A stretch of 64,000 nucleotides of DNA from Luscinia megarhynchos. Taxonomy: Eukaryota > Chordata > Aves > Passeriformes > Turdidae. Under the pieces are notes generated by a model, which saw nothing but the letters and a program-made list of their open reading frames with translations, was not told the origin of the DNA and made no database searches. Where the stretch lies: contig CM067566.1 in assembly GCA_034336665.1 (NCBI GenBank), positions 30,038,330 to 30,102,329 on the forward strand. The letters run 5' to 3'. Shown in pieces: positions 14,501 to 25,828 of this stretch; position 1 is the stretch's first letter; every line of letters begins with the position of its first letter. The position numbers were made by a program, and so were the translations under genes.

Positions 14501-17204
14501 CTCATAATCACTTATTGGTTAATACACAGATAATTCCTCCTTCTGTCTTAGTCTGTGAATTCTAAATCAATACTAGGCTGGAGGTGCTAATAAAGACTAG
14601 CTCATGTCTTACTGTCAGCTCAGACCATGAATTTGGTATGATTATTTTAATCCTATTCCTATTTCCTTATTCCTTAGTCACCCTCATCTTCCTGTCAAAT
14701 AGTCTAACTATTCAGTACTAACGACATCTTCTAAGTTTGTGTCAATGGTAAAATTAGCTAACATATTTTTTCTGCTTTTATGAACTTTGCTAATGAATTT
14801 GTTCAATAGCAATCAGCCTACACCAAATCATTAATAAAATGGTATGTTAATTTCTCTTGACACGTTATCAGCTTTCAATACAACCAGCTGACTTGTCTCC
14901 TCTTTCTAAAGTCTCAGCTGAACCTCATTATCTCCAATCTAATTTCCAAACTTCCCAGTGTGCAGTTGAGATTCAGATAAAATACAGTTTTAGACAAATG
15001 AAATGTAACAAATTAGCTTTTTCCAGATAATGAAATTATCAGGTTATCAGGGTGCTGGTCTAGTATGAAATATCCATGGTGAATACTTTATATTTTCATT
15101 CCTTACCTTTTATATCTCCAAAATAAAATCTGCATTTGCCTGATACCACTATTGTTTGACTAGTAGTATTTAAAACATTCACTAGTGAGACCATGACTTT
15201 ATTGTCAGTTCATTAAGTAGTGTGACATAGAAAACAGCTATATATCCTCTTTCATTAGTATCAGGCCCATTCCTTCTCCTCCTCTCCCAGTTCAAGCCAA
15301 GAGAAATCACTTGACAAATTCTGAAAGAGCATTTACTAGGATTTATCATGCTGACTTTTGTGCAGCCATGCTAGAAACTAATAACGACTTTTAATCTGAC
15401 TTTTTATCTGTCTTCCTTTCACCCCTTCCTTCACATTGACTTCCAATATCTTCTTATCTTCCTTTCAGTAAATGTTTCTGCACTTTCTTCCTTCTGCATG
15501 TTTTTTAAACTTTTCATTTACTCGACTCGTGCAGCTTCAAAGAGTCTGAAGTGATGGCTGAAAAAGAATCATGGCACTCTTTAGAAGTGCAAGTAGAGGC
15601 AAAAACGAAAGCAAAATTTTCTCTTTTCAGGTTTGAAATATAATTCCAAAAAAGCATATCAGTGTCCCTGAAAATTCCTAAGGATACGGAAAATATGTTC
15701 CTGTTCAGCTTAAATTTGAGTATCCTTTTTCAGTCTATATTCTTTCACTATCTGGTTATTTGCTACCTGTGGGGAACTTCTTTCCTTTAAAAAGAAAAGA
15801 ATATTAAACTATATATTTTCTTCCTCCCGCTTTTTTTTTTTTTTTTTGGTCTCCCAGTTTTTCCTCATAATCTCATGTTCTTATTCAGCTTAAATATTTA
15901 TTCCACTTTGAAAGGCTTCCTTATAAAAATAACTAGAAATGTTAAAGATCTTATGGGCATATTGCTTACTGATCTGTTTTCCCAGGTTCCCATCAGAAAG
16001 ACTTGTCATAAAAAGCCTTGTATCAATCCAGAACTTCGAAGTTTGAAGCCATTTAACACAGCTGAATGGGATGATAGGAATGAGACAAACACATGACATA
16101 CCTGATGGATATATTTTTCTCCAAATGTAAGAGAATGCAATCTGCTGAGGAAGGGTTAGGGGCAGTATCACTAGGGGCAGTATCAGTATCACTTTTAACT
16201 AGAGAATTAAGAAGAATTCATGTATCCAAGTATACCTGAGAATTTCTTCAGAAAAGTCAGGAAAAAGATATTTAAAATAACAGCTAAAACTGCTTGCACC
16301 AGAAGTCTGTTCCCAATCATATTCACTTGATTGTGAGTTATTGAGAGTAAGATAATTTAGAACCACATGAAAGAAGAAGATACTCTGCTCTAGACCAATA
16401 TAGTGAGAAGGGTCTAACTCATCTCCTATTGATCTAGGAAGTTTAATTCAGTCCTATCTCATATATCCCTGCTGAATACATATTAATCTACTGATTTATC
16501 ACCTCTGAAATAATCTTCACATCACCCAGTGAATTAATCAGGAGATGAATTAAATATTTTAATAGCATATGTCTAGTACAGGTAGAATGATTTTCCCTTC
16601 TAATTATAATATCTAATTTTCTTTTTACTATTCTTCAGCAGCTGTAGTGTTGGTCCTGTTGGGTTTTTTAAATTTAATTTTCTTTCTTATACACAACCTC
16701 TTCACCTTAAAATGATCTTTTATCTCTCATAAAAACAGATGACAAGACTATTTTTCAGTTCAGAACTTTTTCATAATTACATTTTTGGCCTCAAGGGAAA
16801 AACTGTATACATTATCAAATCCCTTGGCTTTGCAACTGAGTAGCTTTAACAGTCTTGCACACTGCCTGCAGCTATTGTAATTTATTTTGAATATTAGAAA
16901 ATCCTCAAATTATAAGTTCTAACAAGGTAGAGTCCTGTTCAAATTGAAACTCATTATGTTTCTTACTGCCTTGTAAACTGGTCCTGTATATTTCTTACAG
17001 CTGCTTATTTCTCTTCCAGTCCATACAGTAACCCCTCACCATTCATGATTTGGTGGATTTAACAATTTTTATTTATTGATATAAAATCCTTCTACCACTT
17101 ACATCTACAGAAGCATTACAGTGCAATTCAGGGATGTTCCTGAGAAGTGCAATATTAACTGTGGAAGTGTGAAATGTTTCCTGAAACTATGCTCAAACTC
17201 TAAA
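11521..17204. other. Unique AT-rich DNA with T tracts, no gene seen
   Basis: Contains several long T or pyrimidine tracts: 12899-12909, about 14279-14334 (T run, CTCTCTCTTCAG, then a second T run) and about 15831-15848. Some resemble splice acceptors, but no open frame with a matching donor follows. A short local duplication of GGGGCAGTATCA occurs at about 16159-16186. The two overlapping minus-strand frames at 13588-13874 are not supported. Confidence 0.55.
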
Positions 17205-17960
17205 AGAATCACAGAATCAAAGAAGGGTTAATATTGGCAGGGATCACAGTGGGTCAGCTGGTCCAACCTTCCTGCCTAAGCAGGATTATCCCAGTGCTCA
17301 TGGCACAGTTTTGTGTCTGGATAGTTTTGGAGTGTCTCCAGTGAGGGAGATTCCACAGCCTGCCTGGGCAATCTGCTCCAGTGCTTGGATACCCACACAC
17401 CAAAGAACTTCCTCATATTCAGGTGGAACCCCCTGTTCACCAGTTTCTGCCCATTGCCTCTTGTCCTATTGCTCAGCACCACCAAGAAGAGCCTGGATCC
17501 ATCCTCTGACACCTTCCCTTCAGATACAGACAGATTGATGAGATCCCCTCTCAGTTTTCTTTTCTTGAGGCAGAACAGGCCCAGCTCCCTCAGCCCGTCC
17601 TTGTAAAAGGGATACTCCAGTCCCCACTCATATTTGTTGAGCTCCATGTCTCTCTTGTCCTGAGGAGCTCAGAACTGGACACAGCACTCCAGATGTGCCT
17701 CACCAGGGCTGAGCAGAGGGGCAGGATCACCTCCCTCAGCCTGCTGGCAATGCTCTTCCTAAATCCCCACAGGATCCCATTAATGCTCTTGGCCACCAGG
17801 ACACTCTGCTGGCCCATGGGCAGCTTGCTGGCCACCAGGAGCCCCAGGTCCTTCTCTGCAGGGCTGCTGTCCAGCAGCTCAGCTCCCAGCCTGTGCTGGT
17901 GCCTGGTGTTATTCCTTCCCAGGTGCAGGACCCTGCACTTGCTTCTGTGGAGTTTCAGAC
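17205..17960 (-). mobile_element. CR1 LINE, 5'-truncated, minus strand
   Basis: On the minus strand the copy begins near 17960 and ends near 17205 with ATTCTGTGATTCT, the short direct repeat typical of CR1 3' ends. CR1 is the main LINE of birds and reptiles. It moves by target-primed reverse transcription and usually leaves 5'-truncated copies without clear target duplications; none is visible here. The minus-strand translation keeps recognisable pieces of the C-terminal end of the reverse transcriptase ORF: residues such as REVILPLCSALVR (frame 17590-17835) and then LRELGLFCLKKRKLRGDLIN, SRLFLVVLSNRTRGNG and HWSRLPRQAVESPSLE (frame 17276-17647). The two pieces lie in different frames with a small deletion between them, so the copy is dead. 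The plus-strand frames at 17311-18013 are antisense shadows. The 5' boundary is approximate. Confidence 0.92.
17276..17835 (-). pseudogene. CR1 reverse transcriptase ORF2, C-terminal remnant, frameshifted
   Basis: Two minus-strand open frames (17590-17835 and 17276-17647) together cover roughly the last 150-180 codons of the CR1 pol-like protein. The upstream piece covers the REVILPL...ALVR segment and then drifts out of frame. The downstream piece resumes at about 17647 and runs to a stop near the CR1 3' UTR. The endonuclease domain and the catalytic reverse transcriptase core are absent because the insertion is 5'-truncated, so no functional protein is possible. The assignment rests on motif recognition by eye. 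Confidence 0.85.
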
Positions 17961-20900
17961 AGTTTTTCTCTGCCCTACTAGAAAATACTTCTGAAGCAGA
18001 AACATACCAGTAGGTTTTAGATTTTTGTTTTAGAGTTAGGCGCCGAGAAGAATTATAAAGCCTGAAGAGTCATCATATAATTCATGCATTTGTTAAGTAT
18101 TTTAGGTCAGCCAGAACACAGCCCAGCACCATCCTCTCCTGGTTAAGTGACCACAGCCCTGAGGGAGGCCAGGGCTCCCTCCAGGTCTCTGGTATTTAAC
18201 AGGCTTCACAGATACTTGTTCAAACATCAGAGCCGTACAAAAAGGAAAGGAGCTCTGGATGTAACTGAAAATATGATCTTGCCAAATACCTTACTTATTA
18301 GTTCACAAACAGAGATGCTAAGTATAACTGCTGTAAATTGAAAACAATGCACTGATCAGCTGAGAAACTTCTGCTTACATATTTATAGAAGTTAGTTCAG
18401 TATTCATGAAGTTCACAGTTAAATTGTTACAATGGCTAAGGTGACAAGATCAGCTGTTTACATACTTGATTCTGTTATATATTCAAAGTTATACTCTTAA
18501 TTATTAGCAATTAGCTTTCAACGAACATCCTTAGGAATACATAATTGTTTTCTAGTAAAAGAAAAGTGAATTTTTCCCTCAGTCTCTTAGGACAACATTT
18601 CATACCGAGAGGACAAAAAGTATTTTTGAATGCTTCAGGTTTAACTTGGCTTAACAATACAAGTTTATGACATACCCAGACAGAAGGTAATTACGCATAT
18701 AGCAATTGAAACAAAAATCTCAGTAACACTTGCCCAATTTTTATAATTCTACCTTCATATCTTTCTTTGTTCTGATGTGGAAAGGAAGCCTTGGTGCTGG
18801 TTTCAAATCAGGCTCTTTTATAAGTGTTACCAATGAACGCAGAGAAATAAACTTATGTCAGCCCTCACAACCACTGAGATCTTCACAGACTATGTGCTCA
18901 CTTCATCAAGCCCTCCTTATTTGATAAAGGGTCTCTTAACTCTGCATCTGGCATTATAACTATTTCTGGGAGTTTCTTCTTGAGGTCCTTCCCTGATTGG
19001 CTTGATCTGCTTGAAATCCTCTGATTAGTTAATTAGCACCTGAGATCTAAATAACAGTGAATTGTTCATTAGCTCTCAGAATATGTAATTTTTTTATACA
19101 GCTTTTTTAGGTATTAGGATAGGCTCTCAAATATGCAAATTTTTCATTCTTTTTTTTTTTTTTTTTTTTTTCCTAATTAAGATAAACTCAGAAATTAGAT
19201 TGAGATAGCAGTAGCAATCCTAAATTTTTTTTCTGGGTGCTTGATTTGAGAATGGTTGTACATCACAATAAGGTCTGTCCTAAGTGTTAGCTCATAGCTT
19301 TTCTACATTTTTTAAAAATTTTAAATCTTGCTGCAATATTAAGCAAGTAAAATAGGTTGTTTATGCTATACTTTTTTTCTAGAGCCAATGGCACTGAGAC
19401 CTATGACAATTCTGAGAGCTCTTTTTGAATTTGAAGTCATTGAGGGAGCTCTCTCTGGGTTGTCCTATCAGTTGCACTTACACTGGAGACTGGAGGATGG
19501 AACACTTAGAGTCTAATATTTTCTAACTGCTTATGTTGATCCAGCTGTGCTTTCTCTATGATACATGAGGCAGACTTTCTCAGTAAAGTTCTTTGAAAAT
19601 ATTAGAAAGAAACTATTTAAACTGAGACAGTACAGTGAAACAGCTTGAGATAGAACTATGAAGGACTATTTATTTTTTTAAATGCTTGCTTTCTGCTTGT
19701 GGAAGTCCTGAAAATATGCTAGAGTAGAAAAAGAAACCTATTTTTGCACATATAGGAAAGAAAAAGCCAACCTCAAAAACCAGGAATACTTACTCACCCC
19801 ATAATACATTACTACAAGCAGAATTTGACTTTGTCTTAGCCCCAGATTATTTCTACTTCATACAAAATAGCTTTCTTCGGGTAGTTTCAAGTTTGATTGG
19901 TACTTCATGCAATTTTAAACACATCTACAAAATCTATTACAGTAAAGCAGGTTAAGGTTTATTGAGATTTTGCTTCATAAATAAGAAGTACATCATAAAC
20001 ACTTGAAATGGAGTAGAATCCTACTTACTAGTAAAAAGCTATGTTTATTTTGGTATAATGTGGAGTGGGTTCACATTCTAACTGTGTATCTTTTCCTTGG
20101 CAGCCCGGCGAAATCACTGTATATGTTTCCAAGAAATATAGAATACAGGCCTACATTTTCCAGTCTCTCATCTGTCCCAAGGACTACTGTCATACAATAA
20201 AAAGACAAGATTGTAAATCTCTTATGTTTTCTCTCGTTTCTCAGCAATACATTGCTGTGGAAGTGAAAACTAAACATATTTTATGCTTCTTGTGCTGCCC
20301 CTTATTTTGACTAAATATTTTGGTGATACTGGCCAGAAAAGAGTCATGAACAGAAGACTAGAAGTCCAAAATATACATATCCACTAGCAATCTACATTTT
20401 GAGAGAATGATGTATTGCAAATCCAGCACGCCCCTGAATACCATTCCAAAGATAAATGAAGAGTTTTACAGTAAGTAAATGTGAAAGAGTCTCACAGCAG
20501 CAACACAAAAAAGTAAATATAATGTTAGAGTGGCTAAAAGACACAAAAGACAATAAACTTCTGTTGAAATGATTTTATGTAATGGTATAGTTTCTTTCTT
20601 TTTTTTCACAAAGGTAATTTAGGAAAGTCTACACTTGCTTCACAATCTAAACCTGTATCTGTGACATAGTAATGACAGCTATGAGCCACTGTGTCTGTGG
20701 TTCCTCTGACTGAGAAAAAGTTCTGCATGAAAATAACTCTGCATTTAAATGGAAGAGGCTAGAAAACTCCCTTTCTTCTTTTGATAAAAGCAATAAACTG
20801 AAGCTGGAGTGCAGAACTAAGAGTGAGAAAGGTGCTCAAGTGTGTAAGTTTCATTATTCTCCAAGGAATTAGAAAAAATAAGAAAAAAGGGAAAGAAGGC

Positions 20901-23900
20901 ACAAGGAATTACTAAATGTGCCAGTACACAAATGGGGAAAAGTGTGACTCAGAAGGGAATTTCCCCATGCTGGTGCATAGAAAAGGAGGTAGATGTTTCA
21001 AAGCTTTCAGGAGAAACACACAATGTAAGGATTCGTTTTTGCACCTAGCCAGCTGCTTTCACTGAAATCAATGAGATCTGAGTTTTGGTGTTTGAAACTT
21101 TAATGAGCTCACAAAAGTTTCGATTTTCTCTCTGCAGAGTGTCAAAATAATAGCTGAATGTTATGTGGGGCTGAGTTTAGTCCCGATTTGAGCCTTTTCA
21201 AGTGTTGTTTGAGCTTTTTTAGGTCTTCCCAGCAGATTCACTTCATCTCTAAGTGTAAATGAAACAAGTCTGGTGTTGTAGCTACTCTAGGATTTTACAG
21301 TGACAATATTTTCTTAAATGTTTGGTCTTGTTAGTTCCTGAATGTTTTGAATAAACAAATGCATTTCTATGAAGAGATTTTTAAGTACCAGCATATGTTC
21401 AAAAAAGACCGAGCAAATAAGCTGTTCTAACTAAAATGTATGAGAACATAATATTGAAAATGGTTCTTACTGCCTTTTAGAAACAAAGAAATTCTAATCC
21501 ATTTGGTTTTCAGAAAGGTATTTTTGTGCACAGTTGCTGTTTTTCAGTCTGCAGGCTGTACTACTATAATGAGTTCCTATTGCATGTCAGCAGTGTTTTA
21601 GATTGTTTCACTCACAGAAATATTCCTGGCCTTGTTTCCTAAATGTAGTCTAAAAGTAGAGTTAATAATATTGTAGCACTTCTAACATTTATTTTTCATT
21701 TCAGTGCAAAATACCTACTTGAAGCCTGATAATAATCATGTCAGTAAATGACTAAACAGAATTTTATTTAAGACTGTTATGTATTTCTGCAGTTTTAGGG
21801 GTTATCTGTACTTTATTTTAAGAAAGGGCATAGCAGCTTCACCTAGGATTTCTGAGGTAAAATTCTGAAACATTATATAAAAATATATTTCTCTCTCAAA
21901 ATATAAGATTTCACTGAAACAAAAGAGTGATTTCTTAAAATATATTGAGAAAATTCCACTTGGTCCTTCCCCCATTCTATACAGCCTAGTGGTACTGCAG
22001 CAGTCTTAGACTTCTGGAAGAGCAGTCAATAATCCCTGCATTCCAAAGATTATATATCATTATTTCAGGAGAACTTGTCTTCCAAAACAAGTTTTCAATT
22101 CTTTCACCACTGCATCCATTTTTAAATGCATTTAAATTACCTTATTTCTTACCATTATGTACATTAGATACTAGGTACCTAAGGAAGCATCGACTTGTAC
22201 AATGACAATTAGACAAAAGTATCATAGAATACAGTAGGGGATTGAAAAACAAAAGCCAAATCTAATTCCCTGTTGTGATCACCAGTACCCACAGCACAAT
22301 CTACAGTAACATCACTTCAATCTGAACATTCTATCTGCTGGAGGCAAGGATGGCCAGTGTAATGATGCACAGAGCCAGATTAACCCTAGTATTGCTCCCA
22401 GAAATAATGATTAGACCTTGATTTCTGATTCCTTCAGAGAATGGATATTGCAGTCACAGAAAGAATTCACCACAGTTCTGGAAAAGAGAGGCATGACAGA
22501 ATACAAAAACTCCCTTTGGCTTTGACTCAATTGCATCTCTGAATTCCTATTAAGGCAGCCAGATTTATCTTCCTGGATGTATGGAAGAAGTAATCTGCAA
22601 CAGGGTTTTCAGAGCTAGATACAAAAATTTCTTAGTGAAATTACACCCACTGAATATTATAGGACTCCTATAGATGAGTCATGTAATTAATTCATACATA
22701 AATGCTTGCCACTGTGCAAGCTCAATTAACCTAATGATTTTTCTCCCTACTGCTTTAAACTATGGATTCATAATAACGGGGATTTCAGTCCTGTGTTGCA
22801 GTATCCTACATTAGCTGTCTTACTTATCTGAAATTTCCCATTCTAGGCTTTATCTGTGTAGTACAAATGTAAAATTAAAATGTTATACTTAGAGGAAAAT
22901 GTTCGAAACAGTTTTCATGTTAGTACTTTATAACTATGTCATCATGTAGCCTAAAATATCCTCTCTAAAATTAACTGACAAATTGCAGAAAATTGTTCTC
23001 TGGGTTGGCAGAAATGGATTCTATTAAAGCTAATGAAAATTGCACATCTGTGGTATAAGACCATATGTCCAGAAGAGAAGCAGTATGTGGAATAACCTTC
23101 CTTCAAATTTAAACCCAATCACTGAAGTTTTTCCATCAGGGAGTCAAGCTCACCAGACTTATGAGAACTATGAAAAAATCTGTACTCTGACAAATTTTGA
23201 ATCAGTAGCCTACATAAAATAGTGATAAAATCAAATTGCCTAAAGTATTAGATTATTTAAATATGTCTGGACTCTGACACAACGTTCACATATATATTTA
23301 ATTTAAAATAATCTGAAAAAAATAAAATATGTGCACATGAGAGTGTAATTGTAAAAAGGGATAAGGAATCCTTTGTTACTATTAAGATCTGTGCTTCAAG
23401 TAAGAAAATGTAATTTTGGTACAATAGAGGATGGATTTACCAGCGGAGCTGAGCCAAACATCTGGTTTTCACTGCAGTAGTTTTTTTTTGTTCTCTTTTC
23501 CAAATTGGAAAAACAGGAACTAGTAGAACTGGGTGAAGAACATCAAATTCCTCCAGTCAAATATGGCTGGCTAGGTTTTTTTTTTCTTGATGATAATTCT
23601 TTCCTTGCCAAGGGGGAAAAAAAATCAGTAATCTCTATAGTATAATCATTACTTTTGTGATGTTTTTTAATACAAATGGTTTCTTGTCATTCTCTGGGAC
23701 TTGTTCTTGGCAAGTATAATTATCTTACAAAAATATGCCTTTCCCTACCCTATGTACTTATTATATATACATATATGTATTATAACCCCTCTTTATCCTC
23801 CTATATTCTAAGGTTAACTCAGAAGTCTTTGAAATGGCTGAAGCATTGCTTCAGCCAGATAAAGGAGCAAACTCAGACCCTGTGACTGGACCTTGAATTA

Positions 23901-24388
23901 ACTTCTGGATTTATGAGAAGAAATATACAACTCTTGGAGACTAATTTTGATATAAGATTATTTGTAAAATTAAAAACAAACAATATATTTTTTCACACTT
24001 ATTTATAAATGTTCCCCTTTAAACATCAACAAATAGAGAGCTTATGACAAATGGCACAAAAATGACACTTTCTGACAGTGCTTAGCAATAACATTCTGAA
24101 TATGGGATTTCTTTATTACTGCCTCTTTTCTATATTCATGGTTACCCCATCTGTAATTTTCCTAGTTTGGAACAAATACACTAATTTTGGAAGAGGCCAA
24201 AAGTGACAGTCAACAGTGAATATTCCCTCCTTAAAGATTTCCTTTGCCAAGGCTGCCCACACACTTTATTTTCAGCAAAAATTCTATAGCACCTTTCCTT
24301 GAATAACAGCAGTGAACCACTTGAAAGACATTTCTTTTGCTTTCTGTCACTATCTTAGATTTTTCATCCCATCCTTGTAAGATTGCAG
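17961..24388. other. Unique AT-rich DNA, no gene seen
   Basis: No repeat family or exon is recognised. A GC-richer patch at about 18118-18190 directly after the CR1 gives a short frame (18147-18341) without known domains. A pure T tract of about 22 bases lies at 19150-19171. An inverted AT-rich run (TATATATACATATATGTATT-like) lies near 23762-23781. The frames at 20003-20310 overlap on both strands and look like chance. Confidence 0.55.
19150..19171. repeat. Poly(T) tract, about 22 T
   Basis: An uninterrupted T run in unique DNA. Read on the other strand it is a poly(A) tract, but I see no retrogene or SINE body next to it, so I treat it as simple sequence. Confidence 0.85.
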
Positions 24389-25063
24389 TGTTTTGACCTG
24401 GGCAGGGTGCCAGATCTGCACCAAAGGTGCTCTACCACTCTGCTTGGGAAGAGAAAATAGGATGAAAGGCTCGTGGGTTGAGACAAGGGCAGGGAGAGAA
24501 CACTTATCTGTTACCATCACAGGCAAAACAGACCCAGCTTGGGGAAATCACCTGAATTTATGGCCAATAAATCAGAAAAGGATAATGAGCAGTATCACAT
24601 CTTAAAATACACCTCTTCCATGTCTCCCCCCTTCTCAGGTTTAACTCAATCCCCAAATCTCTACCTACTTCACCCTGTCCCCAGCAACACATTCTGATGT
24701 GGAATGGGGGTTGTTCAACACATATGTCTCACACTTCTTAGAGAGAGGATTCACACTCTCCCCCTGCTCCAGAATGGGGTCCCTCCTATGGGAGATAATC
24801 CTTCACAAACTTCTCCAGCATGAGACATTCCCACAGGCTGCAGTTCTTTTTTTTAACTTCTTCTTTTTTTTCCCCCTTAAATTTGTTATCCCCAAGGTGC
24901 TGCCACCATCACTAAAGGGGTTGGCTTTGGCCAGCAGTGGGTCTGTCTCAAGAGGAGCCAACTGGCATGGACCATAAAGGAGGCTTCTGGCAGCTTCTCA
25001 GGGAGAGCACCACTGTAGCTCACCCACTACCAAAACCTTGCCACACAAACCAATAGAGAGACA
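24389..25063 (-). mobile_element. Solo LTR of an avian endogenous retrovirus, minus strand, probably ERVL-like
   Basis: On the plus strand the element begins TGTTTTGACCTGGGCAGGG at 24389, which on the minus strand is the CA end of the LTR. It reaches ...AGAGACA at 25063, the TGT start on the minus strand. I recognise the internal order as a common avian LTR: the block that reads CCAAAACCTTGCCACAC at 25030-25046, the repeated CTCCAG modules around 24770-24830, and the GGGCAGGGTGCC end. Flanks are TGCAG (24384-24388) and TGCAT (25064-25068), a 5-bp duplication with one mismatch, which suits class III (ERVL). The minus-strand polyadenylation hexamer that I would expect near 24555-24575 appears changed from AATAAA to CATAAA. 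There is no coding region attached. The frames at 24393-24605 and 24699-24977 are antisense chance frames. The right boundary is less certain than the left. Confidence 0.78.
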
Positions 25064-25257
25064 TGCATAATTAAGTGTAGAACCTGTGTGTGGGGTCAAT
25101 CTTCAGGTCACTCAGTTTTGCTCTGTTAGCAATCACTTTTGGCACCCTAATAAGAATACCTAGCTGCAAAAAGTGCAATTGTCTGTGTGACTTCAAATCA
25201 CAAGATATCACATCAACATAATTTGCATGAAAATATTAGTACTGGCTTTGACTGGAC
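25064..25257. other. Spacer between two head-to-head LTRs
   Basis: About 195 bp of ordinary AT-rich DNA between the 5' ends of two LTRs that point away from each other. I see no gene or repeat in it. Part of its right end may belong to the next LTR, whose start is not marked by a clear target duplication. Confidence 0.5.
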
Positions 25258-25828
25258 TACTTTGACTGGTAGAGTTAATTTTCTTCACAGTAACTGGTAT
25301 GGGCTTGTATTTTGAAATTGTTCTGGAAACAAGTGTTGGTAGCACAGGGATGTTTCTGTTGTTGCTGGCAGCCCTTGCACAGAGCCAAGAACATTTCTGC
25401 TCCTCACTCCACCTCCCCTGCAATGAAGCTGGGATGCATAAGGGGCTGGGAGAGGACACACCTGGGACAGATCCCCATTGATCTGGGACCTACTCCAGGC
25501 CACCATGCTCAGTATATAAAGTGGGGGAAAGAAAGAAGGAAGGGGGATGTTTTGAGTAATGACTTTTTTTTTTTTCCGGGTCACCTTTACATGTGATGCA
25601 GCCTAGACATGGCTGAAAACCTACTTGCCCATGGGATGTTGAAAATGACCTCCATGTTTTGTTGTGCTTGCTGCTGTGGCTTTTGCTTTCCCAGTTAAGC
25701 TGTCTTTGTCTCAATTCATGTGGCTTTTGTCACTTTTACTCTTCTGATTGTCACCCCCATTCCATTGAAAGGGGAGTGATCTAGGGGCTGCCTCGGGCTT
25801 AGTTGCCAGCTGGGGTTAAAACAGAACA
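25258..25828 (+). mobile_element. Solo LTR of an avian ERVL-type retrovirus, plus strand
   Basis: The stretch has the layout of a complete LTR. It opens with a block ending GTAGAGTTAATTTTCTTC near 25268-25285, has a TATA box followed by AAGTGGGGG near 25513-25527, then an R/U5-like block (AAGCTGTCTTTGTCTCAA near 25697-25714), and closes with GTTGCCAGCTGGGGTTAAAACAGAACA at 25802-25828. I recognise this order from a widespread avian LTR, and the decayed copy at 30041-30396 in this window shares the start, the TATA-region and the end. The polyadenylation hexamer expected just before CTGTCTTTGTCTC looks mutated (AGTTAAG). No internal viral genes are present. I could not find a matching target duplication, so both ends are estimates. 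The short frames on both strands at 25208-25714 are not genes. Confidence 0.8.
25513..25520 (+). promoter_or_regulatory. TATA box of the plus-strand LTR
   Basis: TATATAAA at 25513-25520 is followed by GTGGGGG. It sits about 255 bp into the LTR, the normal place for the U3 promoter. The sister copy near 30272-30282 has lost this motif. Intact sequence does not show that it is active. Confidence 0.65.

Noticed and set aside
17311..18013. Plus-strand frames of 73-106 codons
   Set aside because: They are antisense to the CR1 ORF2 remnant on the minus strand.
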